64,000 bases of DNA from DAOTWC01 sp048499435 (lineage in GTDB: Bacteria > Chloroflexota > Anaerolineae > Aggregatilineales > Phototrophicaceae): assembly GCA_048499435.1 (NCBI GenBank), contig JASNZW010000001.1:558001-622000 (forward strand), read 5' to 3'. The position numbers were made by a program, and so were the translations under genes. A model generated the notes under the pieces. That model searched no databases. It saw only the letters and a list, made by a program, of their open reading frames with translations, and was not told the origin of the DNA. How positions within the stretch are numbered: the stretch's first letter is position 1; each line of letters begins with the position of its first letter. Positions 17,278 through 25,930 of this stretch are shown here, in pieces.

Positions 17278-17652
17278 TCAGCTAACGGGCGCTTCAAGCA
17301 GCGCCGCGACCGCCTCCACAATCTCAGTGGGCAGCGCCGGCTTGAACAGCACGCCGTCAGCGCCGATCTGCCGGATATACGCTGCGTTGCGCACTTTGGC
17401 CCCCGCGCTGTACATGATGATCGGAATGTCCCGCGTCTGCGGGTCGCCCTTGAGCCGCATACACACCTCGCCGCCGCTGAGGCCGGGCATCATGTCGTCC
17501 AGGATAATCGCGTCAGGCCGCTGGCCGTAGACCAGCGCCAGCGCGTCCTCGCCGCTGGCGGCGCTCAGCGTGGCGTAACCGGCGCGGCGCAGAATCACCT
17601 GAATGATCTGAACTGCGATGTTTTCGTCGTCAACAATCAGCACTGTGTGCAT
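17278..17652 (-). CDS. Single-domain response regulator (CheY-like receiver)
   Basis: A 124-residue stand-alone receiver domain. It shows the acidic pair DD at residues 8-9, the phospho-acceptor Asp in AIILDDMMPG near residue 52, the Ser/Thr position in IIMYSAG and the conserved Lys in GVLFKPA. There is no output domain, so it must act by protein-protein contact, as CheY- or Spo0F-type regulators do. A strong purine-rich GGGAGGGGGG precedes the ATG. No histidine kinase is nearby, so its partner is unknown. Confidence 0.93.
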   Translation of the reverse strand: MHTVLIVDDENIAVQIIQVILRRAGYATLSAASGEDALALVYGQRPDAIILDDMMPGLSGGEVCMRLKGDPQTRDIPIIMYSAGAKVRNAAYIRQIGADGVLFKPALPTEIVEAVAALLEAPVS

Positions 17653-17789
17653 ATGCCCCCCTCCCCGTGCGGGCGCACAGCCCAGGCGCGAACAACCGCG
17701 CCGCCCTCTTATTATTTTAGGGGGGTTGACGGCGGCGCTGCATTGAGATGTGCGCTGAGGCTGCGGCCCGGCCCGCTTAAAGCCGGGGG

Positions 17790-18836
17790 CTACACAGTTT
17801 CCAGCAGGCGCGCGCAGATGGCGCTGGTGTACGCTTCGGTAGACAGCGCCCCCTCCGCGTGAATATCCGCCGTGTATTCGTTCGCGCGCAGCGTGCGGTA
17901 AACAGCCTCTTCGATGTGCCCGGCGGCGTCAGGGCGCGACCAATAGTGGCGCAGCAGCAGCGCCACGCTCAGGATGGCCGCCGTCGGGTTGGCGATTCCC
18001 TGGCCGGCGATGTCCGGCGCGGAGCCGTGCACCGGCTCTGCGATGCCGACGCCGTTGCCCAGGCTCAGCGAGGGGGCCAGCCCCAGGCCGCCGCCCCAGG
18101 CCGCCGCCATATCAGAGAGAATGTCGCCGTAGAGGTTAGGCGTGAGGACGACGTCGAAGCGGGTCGGGTCCTTGACCATCCAGTAAGCGGCGGTGTCTAC
18201 CAGCAGCTCGTCAGTGGTGATCGACTGGTAATGCTCAGCCACCTCCAGGCACACGCGCCGAAACAGGCCGTCGGACTGCGGCAGCACGTTGGCTTTATGG
18301 ACGATCGTCACCTTTTCGCGGTCGGTGCGCAGCGCCAGCTCATAGGCCAGGTGCGCCACGCGCTCAGTGGCGGCGCGCGTGATGATCTTCTCGGCCACAC
18401 CGACGCGGCCTTCGTCGCTGGTGTGCTCGTGCTGGACGTACAGGTCCTCGGTGTTTTCGCGCACGATGATGAGGTCAACGCCACTGCGGGCGGTGGGAAT
18501 AGGCAGATAGCGCGTGGGGCGCAGGTTGGCGAAGGCCTGCATCGCCCGCCGCAGCCGCACCACTGGCGAGTAATAGCCGTCCACCGGGTAATGGGGCGAC
18601 GACGCCGCGCCGAACAGGACCGCGCCGCAGGCGAACGCCAGGTCCAGCGTTTCATCGGGCAGCGGTGTGCCGCGCTGCCGGAAAGTGTTCCAGCCGGCCT
18701 CGGCGTGGCGGGGGATGATGTCAGGCGCGACAGTCTGAAGCACGCGCAGCGCCGCCGGAATCACCTCGCGGCCCACATCATCGCCTTCGATAACGCACAG
18801 TTCAAGCGTAATTTCTGCTGAGTCCATGATGTTCAT
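17790..18836 (-). CDS. Isocitrate/homoisocitrate/3-isopropylmalate dehydrogenase family enzyme
   Basis: An NAD(P)-dependent beta-decarboxylating dehydrogenase of 348 residues. It carries the family segments VRENTEDLYV, the HKANVLP lysine, DILSDMAAAWGGGLGLAPS with the metal-binding aspartates, and the cofactor-binding EPVHGSAPDIAG. The RENTE loop and overall pattern are closer to homoisocitrate or NAD-isocitrate dehydrogenases than to LeuB as I recall them, but substrate cannot be settled by eye, and no leucine, lysine or TCA gene is adjacent. Possible starts are ATG 18836, ATG 18827 or GTG 18866; I chose 18836, with a weak AGACAGAG before it. Confidence 0.88.
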   Translation of the reverse strand: MNIMDSAEITLELCVIEGDDVGREVIPAALRVLQTVAPDIIPRHAEAGWNTFRQRGTPLPDETLDLAFACGAVLFGAASSPHYPVDGYYSPVVRLRRAMQAFANLRPTRYLPIPTARSGVDLIIVRENTEDLYVQHEHTSDEGRVGVAEKIITRAATERVAHLAYELALRTDREKVTIVHKANVLPQSDGLFRRVCLEVAEHYQSITTDELLVDTAAYWMVKDPTRFDVVLTPNLYGDILSDMAAAWGGGLGLAPSLSLGNGVGIAEPVHGSAPDIAGQGIANPTAAILSVALLLRHYWSRPDAAGHIEEAVYRTLRANEYTADIHAEGALSTEAYTSAICARLLETV

Positions 18837-18968
18837 CTCTGTCTTAAGCGTGATGCGCTTCGACACAAAGAAGTAATAACTGTGCAGAAATATCTTCGCG
18901 TTATCTGTGTTTATTATTGTGCTGCACTTTTACGGTTGGCGCTATAGAACGTTCGTACAACCCCCGGC

Positions 18969-21104
18969 TCACAGCGGCGGAAGCTGCTCAACACCGAAGC
19001 TGTTCTCCATAAACACCGCCTGGCTGTCCACCGGCGGCTCATCGGGCGCGGGCGCCAGGCGCGTATACGCGGCGTCGGGCTGAAGCACCCAGGCGTTGAC
19101 GTTATCCAGCAGGCCGGTGACCAGGATGCGCAGCACCCGTTCCTGAACGCGCTCATCGAGCACCGGGAACACAACCTCAACGCGGTTGTCAAGGTTGCGG
19201 CGCATCAGGTCGGCGCTGCCCAGGTAAACGCGCTGGTCCGGCGGAGCGTTGTGGAAATAGTAGATGCGGCTGTGCTCAAGGAAGCGCCCAACGATGCTGC
19301 GCACGCGGATCGTCTCGCTGTAGCCGGGGATGCCGGGGCGCAGGCAGCACAGGCCGCGCACGATCAGGTCAATCTCGACGCCAGCCTGCGACGCCTGGTA
19401 CAGCTTGCGGATAATCGCGTCTTCCTCAAGCTGATTCATCTTGAAGATCAGGCGGGCGGGCTGGCCGGCCCGCGCCGCCGCGATCTCATTGTCAATCAGA
19501 TGCAGCAGGTGCTGCTTGAGATATTCCGGGGCCACCAGCAGACGCTGGTAGCTGGTGTTGGGGGCGTAGCCGGTGAGGCGGTTAAACAGCAGCTGCGCGT
19601 CGTTGCCCAGCTCCGCGTGGCAGCTAAACAGGCCGATATCGGTGTAGATGCGGGCGGTGGCGGCGTTGTAGTTGCCAGTTCCCAGGTGGACATAGCGGCG
19701 CACGCCGTCGGCCTCACGGCGCACCACCAGCGCCACCTTGGCGTGCGTCTTGATCGGCAGTTCCTCGACGCCATACGTAACGTGGACGCCTTTATGCTCC
19801 AGCACGCGCGCCCACTCCAGGTTGTTTTCCTCGTCGAAGCGCGCTTTTAACTCGACCAGCACGGCCACCTGCTTATCGTTCTCGCGGGCCTCGGCCAGCG
19901 CCTGCACAACCGGCGAATTCTTGCCGACACGGTACAGCGTGGCCTTGATGGCCAGCACTTTAGGGTCGGTGGCGGCGGCGCGGAAAAATTCCTCTACCGG
20001 CGTGAACGAATCGTAGGGGTGGTGCAGCAGGATGTCGCCCTGGCGGATAGCGTCGAAAATATCCCCCGGCTGGGCGAGCGCAGCCGGGATGCGCGGCACA
20101 TAGGCCGGATATTTAAGTTCGGGGCGGTCCAGGTTGGCCAGCTCCCACAGCGCGCCCGCGCCCAGCGCGCCGTCAATGCGGTACACATCGTAGTCCGGGT
20201 CCACCTTGAGTTCGCGCACCAGCCGCTTCAGCGTGCGCTGGCCGGTGTCCGCCGGGACGCTGAGGCGGATGATCGTGCCGAACTGGCGCTCGCGCAGGCT
20301 CTCCTCGATCAGCGCGCTGATGTCGAGATACTGGTCCTCCAGCTCGTGTTCGTAGTCAATGTCGGCGTTGCGGATAACGCGGAAGGGCGAGCGTTCCAAC
20401 ACCTCCATGCCGGGGAACAGCAGGTCCAGGTTGTGGGCGATGATGTCTTCCAGCCAGACGAACGTGTACGGCGCGACCACGCTGCCGTAGCGCCGCAGCA
20501 CCGCCTCCAGGTTGACCAGGCGCGGCAGCACGTCCGGCACTTTGAGGCGCACAAACTCCGGGCTGCCGTTCGGGTCGTCGCTCCGGCGCAGCCAGATCGC
20601 CAGGTTGAGGCTGAGGTTCGAGATAAAGGGGAAGGGGCGCGCGTGGTCCACAGCCAGCGGCGTCAGCACCGGAAAGACCTCGGCGTAGAAGTAGCTGCGC
20701 AGCGCCTTCTGCTCAGCGGGATTCAGGTCGCTGACGGTCGTCACGAAGATATCGTGCTGGCGCAGCGCGGCCAGCACCTCGCGGATCACCGCCTGCTGCT
20801 GGTGCAGTTGGTCCAGCACGCGGCTGCGAATCTCGGCGATCATCTGGCGCGAGTTGTAGCCATCGGGGCGCTTGGGGTCAATGCCCAGCTTCATTTTGTC
20901 GTGCCAGGCGGCCACGCGCACCATGAAGAACTCGTCCATATTCGTGCCAAAAATGGCGATAAATTTAACCCGCTCCAGCGGCGGCAGGCGTTCGTCCTGG
21001 GCCAGCGCCAGCACCCGGCGGTTAAACTCAATCCAGCTCAGCTCGCGGCTGGTGTAGTTTTCGGGGTTAAGCGGCGGCAGCTCATGATCATCCGTGCTGG
21101 GCAT
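18969..21104 (-). CDS. ppk1: Polyphosphate kinase 1
   Basis: Reversibly polymerises the gamma phosphate of ATP into inorganic polyphosphate. At 711 residues it has full family length: N-terminal domain (YTSRELSWIEFNRRVL), head domain, and the two catalytic C-terminal domains with histidines in YVHLGTGNYN and EHSRIYYFHN. The start at 21104 (MPSTDD) sits just before the conserved N-terminal helix region. No exopolyphosphatase gene is adjacent. Upstream, at 21128-21155, there is an inverted repeat that may regulate it. Confidence 0.96.
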   Translation of the reverse strand: MPSTDDHELPPLNPENYTSRELSWIEFNRRVLALAQDERLPPLERVKFIAIFGTNMDEFFMVRVAAWHDKMKLGIDPKRPDGYNSRQMIAEIRSRVLDQLHQQQAVIREVLAALRQHDIFVTTVSDLNPAEQKALRSYFYAEVFPVLTPLAVDHARPFPFISNLSLNLAIWLRRSDDPNGSPEFVRLKVPDVLPRLVNLEAVLRRYGSVVAPYTFVWLEDIIAHNLDLLFPGMEVLERSPFRVIRNADIDYEHELEDQYLDISALIEESLRERQFGTIIRLSVPADTGQRTLKRLVRELKVDPDYDVYRIDGALGAGALWELANLDRPELKYPAYVPRIPAALAQPGDIFDAIRQGDILLHHPYDSFTPVEEFFRAAATDPKVLAIKATLYRVGKNSPVVQALAEARENDKQVAVLVELKARFDEENNLEWARVLEHKGVHVTYGVEELPIKTHAKVALVVRREADGVRRYVHLGTGNYNAATARIYTDIGLFSCHAELGNDAQLLFNRLTGYAPNTSYQRLLVAPEYLKQHLLHLIDNEIAAARAGQPARLIFKMNQLEEDAIIRKLYQASQAGVEIDLIVRGLCCLRPGIPGYSETIRVRSIVGRFLEHSRIYYFHNAPPDQRVYLGSADLMRRNLDNRVEVVFPVLDERVQERVLRILVTGLLDNVNAWVLQPDAAYTRLAPAPDEPPVDSQAVFMENSFGVEQLPPL

Positions 21105-21127
21105 ACACAGGTTTCCGGCTGGTAAAG

Positions 21128-21155
21128 GTGCGGTGTGTTGGCAATATTACCGCAC
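21128..21155. promoter_or_regulatory. Inverted repeat upstream of ppk1
   Basis: GTGCGGT (21128-21134) and its complement ACCGCAC (21149-21155) are separated by 14 bases, 24 bases above the ppk1 start. It could be an operator or a leader hairpin. Only seven base pairs, so chance is possible. Confidence 0.35.
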
Positions 21156-21194
21156 CGGGCGCGCACTTCACCACCACAAAAATCAGGGGGTCGC

Positions 21195-21235
21195 AAGTCC
21201 CCTCTCTTATGGAGAGGGGATTTAGGGGTGAGGTA
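21195..21235. repeat. Partial MITE-like hairpin repeat (right half)
   Basis: Contains the CCCCTCTC/GAGAGGGG hairpin and the GATTTAGGGGTGAGG right end seen in the full copies downstream, but no left end. It is the first of a cluster filling most of the 459-base gap 21105-21563, which has no gene. Confidence 0.7.
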
Positions 21236-21260
21236 CGCAACCTCACCCCCGGCCCCACGC

Positions 21261-21361
21261 AACCTCACCCCCCGGCCCCCTCTCCATGGGGAGAGGGGGA
21301 GACAAGCAAGCGTGCGGCTGCAAGTCCCCTCTCCTATGGAGAGGGGATTTAGGGGTGAGGT
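21261..21361. repeat. MITE-like hairpin repeat, copy 1
   Basis: About 101 bases bounded by AACCTCACCCC and its near-complement GGGGTGAGGT. Inside are two hairpins: CCCCCTCTCC-ATGG-type loop-GGAGAGGGGG, and CCCCTCTCC-TAT-GGAGAGGGG. No coding capacity is evident. Confidence 0.8.
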
Positions 21362-21388
21362 ACGCGACCTCACCCCCCGGCCCTACAC

Positions 21389-21490
21389 AACCTCACCCCC
21401 CGGCCCCCTCTCCATGGGGAGAGGGGGAGACAAGCAAGCGCGCGGTCGCAAGTCCCCTCTCCTACAGAGAGGGGATTTAGGGGTGAGGTT
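21389..21490. repeat. MITE-like hairpin repeat, copy 2
   Basis: About 102 bases, bounded by AACCTCACCCC (21389) and GGGGTGAGGTT (21480-21490), an exact 11-base terminal inverted repeat. The interior matches copy 1 closely, and the two lie in tandem with a 128-base spacing. A further fragment TTTAGGGGTGAGGTTTG follows at 21501. Confidence 0.82.
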
Positions 21491-21563
21491 GCGTTAGCGA
21501 TTTAGGGGTGAGGTTTGCGGGCAGGCGCGGTACACTGTGCGCTGCACACAGGAGCGACAAACC

Positions 21564-22712
21564 ATGACCTTACCGCTGGACGGCGTGCGCGTCCTTGACC
21601 TCACCCGGCTGCTGCCCGGCGCGCTGTGTACCATGCTGCTGGGCGAGCTGGGCGCGGAGATCGTCAAAATTGAGCCGCCCGAAGGCGATTACGCCCGCTG
21701 GATGCCGCCGCTGCTCGACGGCCTGGGCGCGTTTTTCCGCGCCACCAACGCCGGCAAGCAGAGCGTCGTCCTCAACCTGAAACACGCGGACGGGCAGGCG
21801 GCGCTGGCGCGGTTGGCACAGACGGCGGACGTGCTGATCGAAGGGTTTCGCCCCGGCGTGATGGCGCGGTTGGGCGGCGCTTACGCGGCGCTGAGCGCGG
21901 CCAACCCGCGCCTGATCTACTGTTCGCTGTCCGGCTGGGGGCAGGACGGCCCCTACGCCGATGTCAGCGGCCACGACCTGAACTACGCCGCGCTGGGCGG
22001 CCTGCTGGGCGCGATGGGCACGCCGCAGCCGCTCGGCGGGCAGGTCGCAGACGTGGGCGGCGCTTACGCGGCGCTGGGCGCCATCCTGGCGGCGCTGTTC
22101 CAGCGCGAGCGCACGGGGGCCGGCGCCTATATCGACACGGCGCTGCACGAGGGCGGGCTGCCGTTCGTGTTTCAGGCGTGGGTGGAGGCGCTGCTGCTGG
22201 ACACCGCCGGCGGCGCGGGCAGCCTCACCGGCGGCCTGGCCTGTTACAACATCTACCGCGCTGGCGACGGCGCGCCGCTGGCGCTGGCCGCGCTGGAGCC
22301 GAAGTTCTGGGCTAATTTCTGCGCCGCCGTCCAGCGGCCTGACCTGCTGCCGGACTACCTTCAGCCGCAGCGCCAGCGCCACCTGATCGCTGAGCTGGCG
22401 CAGCTTTTCGCGCAGCACACCGCCGCCGAGTGGCAGGCGCGCCTGGGCGCGGCTGACTGCTGTTTCACGCTGGTCACGCCGCTGGCGGCGCTGGCAGCCG
22501 ACCCGCAGGTGCAGGCGCGCGCCATGCTGCGGCATGACGCCGACGGCGTGCCCCGGATGCGCAGCCCGCTGCGCCTGGGCGACCCGCCCGCGCCCGGCCC
22601 GGTTCCGGCGCTGGGCCAGCACACGCGCGCGGCGCTGCTGGCCGCCGGTTACTGCGCCGCCGACGTGGACGCGCTGGTCGCGACGGGCGCGGCGGTAACA
22701 GCACCCACTTAA
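21564..22712 (+). CDS. CaiB/BaiF CoA-transferase family protein (alpha-methylacyl-CoA racemase-like)
   Basis: A 382-residue family III CoA-transferase fold protein. Motifs include the N-terminal GVRVLDLTRLLPG, CoA-binding ELGAEIVKIEPPEGD, LNLKHADG, IEGFRPGV and the GHDLNYAALGG segment; the GHD with its Asp is the catalytic position in alpha-methylacyl-CoA racemases. The last ~100 residues carry the small domain. The most likely activity is racemisation or CoA transfer on branched acyl-CoA, but members vary widely. The ATG at 21564 has AGGAG 10 bases upstream; a TACACT box lies at 21531-21536. Confidence 0.87.
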   Translation: MTLPLDGVRVLDLTRLLPGALCTMLLGELGAEIVKIEPPEGDYARWMPPLLDGLGAFFRATNAGKQSVVLNLKHADGQAALARLAQTADVLIEGFRPGVMARLGGAYAALSAANPRLIYCSLSGWGQDGPYADVSGHDLNYAALGGLLGAMGTPQPLGGQVADVGGAYAALGAILAALFQRERTGAGAYIDTALHEGGLPFVFQAWVEALLLDTAGGAGSLTGGLACYNIYRAGDGAPLALAALEPKFWANFCAAVQRPDLLPDYLQPQRQRHLIAELAQLFAQHTAAEWQARLGAADCCFTLVTPLAALAADPQVQARAMLRHDADGVPRMRSPLRLGDPPAPGPVPALGQHTRAALLAAGYCAADVDALVATGAAVTAPT

Positions 22713-22873
22713 GCGCCTCTTGCCACAGCGGGTCCAGGTCAACCGTGTGGCGCTGCGCTTCGATCTCCGCGCTTGTCATACCGCGATTCGCGGGCGGGCG
22801 GTGAAGGGCGGGTGAGACGTTTGTGTGCTACACTTGTTCGCATACCAGACCGCGCGCACAAGGACACCCGCCC

Positions 22874-24517
22874 ATGAGCAACCAATCCAACCGTCTGTAT
22901 TACGGCGACAACCTGGACATCCTGCGTCACCGCGATTACTTCCCCGATGCCTGCGTGGACCTCATCTACCTGGACCCGCCCTTCAACAGCAGCCGCAGCT
23001 ACAATGTGCTGTTCAAAGACGAAAGCGGCAGCGACAGCGAGGCGCAGATCACCGCTTTCGAGGACACCTGGCACTGGGGGCCGAAGGCCGAGCAGACCTA
23101 CGCCGAGCTGGTGCACGACGCGCCGGAGCGTGTGGGGCAGGCGGTGGGCGCGCTGCGCCAGATTGTGGGCACGAACCAGATGATGGCCTACCTGGTGATG
23201 ATGGCCGCCCGCCTGGTGGAACTGCACCGCGTCCTCAAGCCGACCGGCAGCCTGTACCTGCACTGCGACCCCACCGCCAGCCACTACCTCAAGATCATCC
23301 TCGACACGATCTTCGAGCCGCAGAATTTCAGGAATGAAGTGATTTGGCAAAGAACAAGTAGTCACAATGACTCAAAAAAATGGGGGGCGGTTCACGATGT
23401 AATACTTTTCTATAGCAAGTCCAATGATTTTGTTTGGAATCAGGTTTTCGTAGATCATGATCCTAATTATGTGGCTAATTTTTACCGATATACGGATGAC
23501 AGAGGTCAGTATCGCTTAGATCACATCATCAGATCGGCGTCTATGGGACCACGCCCTAATCTCTCGTACGAGTACAAGGGTTATACTCCACAATGGGGTT
23601 GGCGAGTTGTACGTGAGAAACTGGAAGCCCTGGACGCTGACCATAGGCTTCAGTGGAGCAGCACGGGTAGACCGTATCTAAAGAGATATCTTCACGAACA
23701 AAAGGGAACACCCATAAAGTCAGTCGTTACCGACATCAATCTAATTGGTCCACAAGCAAAAGAAAAACTTGGCTACCCCACGCAGAAACCGGAAGCCCTG
23801 TTAGAGCGCATCATCAGCGCCAGCTCCAACCCCGGCGACGTGGTGCTGGACCCGTTCGCCGGCTGCGGCACGGCGGTCGCCGCCGCGCATAAGCTGGGCC
23901 GCCGCTGGATCGGCATTGACATCACGCACCTCAGCATCGCGCTGCTCAAGTACCGCATGAAGGACATGTTCAAGCTGGACGCCGGGAAGGATTACACGGT
24001 CATCGGCGAGCCGATCAGCGTGGACGGCGCGCGCCAGCTTGCCAGCGAAAACCGCTACCAGTTCCAGTGGTGGGCGCTGTCGCTGGTGCGGGCGCGCCCC
24101 CTCGGCGGCGAGGCGGGCGGTCGCAGCGGCAAAAAGGGCAGCGACAAGGGCATTGACGGCGTCATCAACTTTATGGAAAGCGGCGGCAAGGTGGCGCGTG
24201 TCATCGTGCAGGTGAAAAGCGGGAAGGTCAAAAGCGGCGACATCCGCGACCTGAAAGGCACAGTCGAGCGCGAACAGGCCGCTGTTGGCGTGTTCGTCAC
24301 GCTGGAAGAACCGACGCGCGACATGGAGGCGGAGGCGGTCAGCGCCGGGTTCTACGAGTCGCCGTCCTGGACTGGCCCGTTCCCGCGCATCCAGATTTTG
24401 ACCATCGAGGCGCTGCTCAAAGGCGCGGACGTGAAGATGCCGCAGCGCTGGGGGACGTTCAAGCAGGCGGCGCAGGCGGATAAGGCGGAAGAGCAGCAGC
24501 CCAGGCTGTTTGAGTAG
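22874..24517 (+). CDS. Beta-class DNA methyltransferase fused to a Mrr-like nuclease domain
   Basis: A 547-residue protein. The catalytic motif IV DPPF (YLDPPFNSSRSYN) precedes a variable target-recognition region and then the SAM-binding motif I VLDPFAGCGTA, the beta-class order for N6-adenine or N4-cytosine methyltransferases. Residues about 410-540 add a second domain with GSDKGIDGVINF and VIVQVKSGK, a D...QxK arrangement like Mrr-type PD-(D/E)XK nucleases. Such fusions can combine modification and restriction in one chain. Bases 23325-23775 (residues about 151-300) are strikingly AT-rich relative to the rest. The start at 22874 has AGGA nearby; an in-frame ATG at 22823 is possible. No separate restriction subunit is adjacent. 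Confidence 0.9.
   Translation: MSNQSNRLYYGDNLDILRHRDYFPDACVDLIYLDPPFNSSRSYNVLFKDESGSDSEAQITAFEDTWHWGPKAEQTYAELVHDAPERVGQAVGALRQIVGTNQMMAYLVMMAARLVELHRVLKPTGSLYLHCDPTASHYLKIILDTIFEPQNFRNEVIWQRTSSHNDSKKWGAVHDVILFYSKSNDFVWNQVFVDHDPNYVANFYRYTDDRGQYRLDHIIRSASMGPRPNLSYEYKGYTPQWGWRVVREKLEALDADHRLQWSSTGRPYLKRYLHEQKGTPIKSVVTDINLIGPQAKEKLGYPTQKPEALLERIISASSNPGDVVLDPFAGCGTAVAAAHKLGRRWIGIDITHLSIALLKYRMKDMFKLDAGKDYTVIGEPISVDGARQLASENRYQFQWWALSLVRARPLGGEAGGRSGKKGSDKGIDGVINFMESGGKVARVIVQVKSGKVKSGDIRDLKGTVEREQAAVGVFVTLEEPTRDMEAEAVSAGFYESPSWTGPFPRIQILTIEALLKGADVKMPQRWGTFKQAAQADKAEEQQPRLFE
23325..23775 (+). other. AT-rich mosaic segment in the target-recognition region
   Basis: Inside the methyltransferase-nuclease gene the composition changes abruptly. 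In 23401-23460 only 19 of 60 bases are G or C, whereas flanking coding sequence is near 65-70 percent. The reading frame is kept across both joints. The segment falls between catalytic motif IV and motif I, where the specificity domain of beta-class methyltransferases lies. Its edges are estimates by eye. Confidence 0.85.
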
Positions 24518-24536
24518 GGCGAGCCGGGGGCAAAGA

Positions 24537-24640
24537 AACCTCACCCCCCGGCCCCCTCTCCATAGGGAGAGGGGGAGAAAAACGGCACGTGAGTCTCAAA
24601 GTCCCCTCTCCTCATGGAGAGGGGATTTAGGGGTGAGGTT
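24537..24640. repeat. MITE-like hairpin repeat, copy 3
   Basis: A 104-base copy with exact 11-base terminal inverted repeats AACCTCACCCC (24537-24547) and GGGGTGAGGTT (24630-24640), carrying the two internal hairpins. It lies 20 bases after the methyltransferase-nuclease stop. Broken right-end fragments (GGGGTGAGGTTT) continue to about 24700. The 204-base gap to nadE holds nothing else I can recognise. Confidence 0.85.
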
Positions 24641-24721
24641 TGCTTTTGAGGGGCCGGGGGGTGAGGTTTCCTTTGGAGCCGGGGGGTGAGGTTTGCTTTT
24701 GGGCCAGAGGTGAGAACGGCT

Positions 24722-25570
24722 CTACCGCCCCACCCAGTCGCGCAGGTAGAGGAAATCGTGGCCGATGCTGCGCTTGCTCACCTTGGCGATATTGGGCATG
24801 GTGCGCTTGTAGTGGTTGGCCTTTACGCGCCGCCACACATCCGCCACGAAAGCCGCGTCGAAGCCCTCCGCCGCCACCTCGTCCACCGTGTAGCGCTCGT
24901 CCACCAGCAGGTACAGCACCTGGTCCACGTCGTCATACGTAAAGCCCAGCTCGCCCTCATCGGTCTGGCCTTCCCACAGGTCAGCGGACGGCGGCTTGGC
25001 GATAAGCGCCGGCGGCACGCCCACCGCCGCCGCGAGCTGGCGCACCTGCGCTTTGTAGAGGTCGGCCAGCGGCTGCAGCGCCACGCCGCTGTCACCGTAA
25101 ATCGTGGTGTAGCCCAGCAGAAATTCGGTCTTGTTGCTCGTGCCCATCACCAGCCCGCCCCACGCCGCGGACTGGTCGTAGAGCACGATCATGCGCTGGC
25201 GCGCCATCACGTTGCCCTGGCGGATGTTGTTCATGTCGGGGAAGCGCGCCAGCAGCGGCTCGACCATCGGCGTGATGTCCACCGTATCAGCGCGCAGCCC
25301 CAGCGCTTCAACGACAGCGTCGGCGTCCGTCAGGCTGGAGGCGGCTGAAGCGCGGTAAGGCATCCGCAGCGCCAGCACATTGTCCGGCCCCAGCGCCTCA
25401 GCGGCCAGATACGCCGACAGCGCCGAATCGACGCCGCCGGACAGGCCGATAATGGCGCGCGTCATGCCGACCTTGTGAATCTGGTCGCGGATAAAGCCGA
25501 CGAGGATGCGCCGCGTCAGCGCGGTGTCAATCGCCAGCCGGTGCAGCAGGTCGGGACGGTCGGTCGTCAC
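24722..25570 (-). CDS. nadE: NH3-dependent NAD+ synthetase
   Basis: Amidates deamido-NAD to NAD+ with ATP. The 282-residue protein has the PP-loop SGGVDSAL near residue 45, the MPYRASAASS segment, TSNKTEFLLGY and the PPSADLWEGQTDE loop, all standard for the synthetase domain. There is no N-terminal glutaminase domain in this chain; the nitrilase-like gene two positions upstream in the same operon (25927-26793) has the features of that domain, so the pair probably forms a split glutamine-dependent enzyme. It follows the 117-residue gene by six bases. Confidence 0.95.
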   Translation of the reverse strand: MTTDRPDLLHRLAIDTALTRRILVGFIRDQIHKVGMTRAIIGLSGGVDSALSAYLAAEALGPDNVLALRMPYRASAASSLTDADAVVEALGLRADTVDITPMVEPLLARFPDMNNIRQGNVMARQRMIVLYDQSAAWGGLVMGTSNKTEFLLGYTTIYGDSGVALQPLADLYKAQVRQLAAAVGVPPALIAKPPSADLWEGQTDEGELGFTYDDVDQVLYLLVDERYTVDEVAAEGFDAAFVADVWRRVKANHYKRTMPNIAKVSKRSIGHDFLYLRDWVGR

Positions 25571-25576
25571 GGGGTA

Positions 25577-25930
25577 TCACTCCTGGTCAGGCAGCGGGTA
25601 ATGCGTGAACGCGGTGATGCGGTGTGGATAATCGTCCTCAACCACCAGCTCGGTGTAAAACAGCGCGCCGCTGCGCGCCTGCGTGAGGGCGATCACCTGG
25701 AGTTTGTCGGCGGCGATTACCTGATAGACGCGCAGCGGCCCGTCGCTGGCGTAGCGCCCGCGCAGCCCGGCCAGGCGCGCGGGGAGTATCTCCGCTGCCA
25801 GCGCGGCGGGCGTGTAGCTGTCGGCGACGAACGCCCGCAGCCGCTTGAAATCGCCCCGGTTGAACAGCGTAAGCTGCGCGATCAGGCGTATGCCGGCGCT
25901 GCTGGCGGTGAGCGCGGCCTGGTCGCTCAT
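25577..25930 (-). CDS. Small NTF2/SnoaL-like protein, probable
   Basis: A 117-residue protein starting MSDQAALTASSAG. The pattern (LTLFNRGDFKRLRAFVADSYTP, then short strands ending in ITAFTHYPLP) resembles SnoaL/NTF2-like or serine-hydrolase-associated accessory domains, which often bind small ligands, but I cannot name a family with confidence. It sits between the nitrilase-like glutaminase and nadE; its ATG overlaps the upstream stop by four bases, and its stop is six bases before nadE, so it is part of the same coupled operon. Confidence 0.6.
   Translation of the reverse strand: MSDQAALTASSAGIRLIAQLTLFNRGDFKRLRAFVADSYTPAALAAEILPARLAGLRGRYASDGPLRVYQVIAADKLQVIALTQARSGALFYTELVVEDDYPHRITAFTHYPLPDQE

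Noticed and set aside
21183..21515. Small coding regions in the repeat block
   Set aside because: The frames there consist only of Pro/Gly/Glu-rich translations of the hairpin repeats and have no ribosome site of their own.
22713..22873. tRNA or other RNA gene in the gap
   Set aside because: No cloverleaf or TTCGA-type arm is visible; similar checks of the other gaps were negative.
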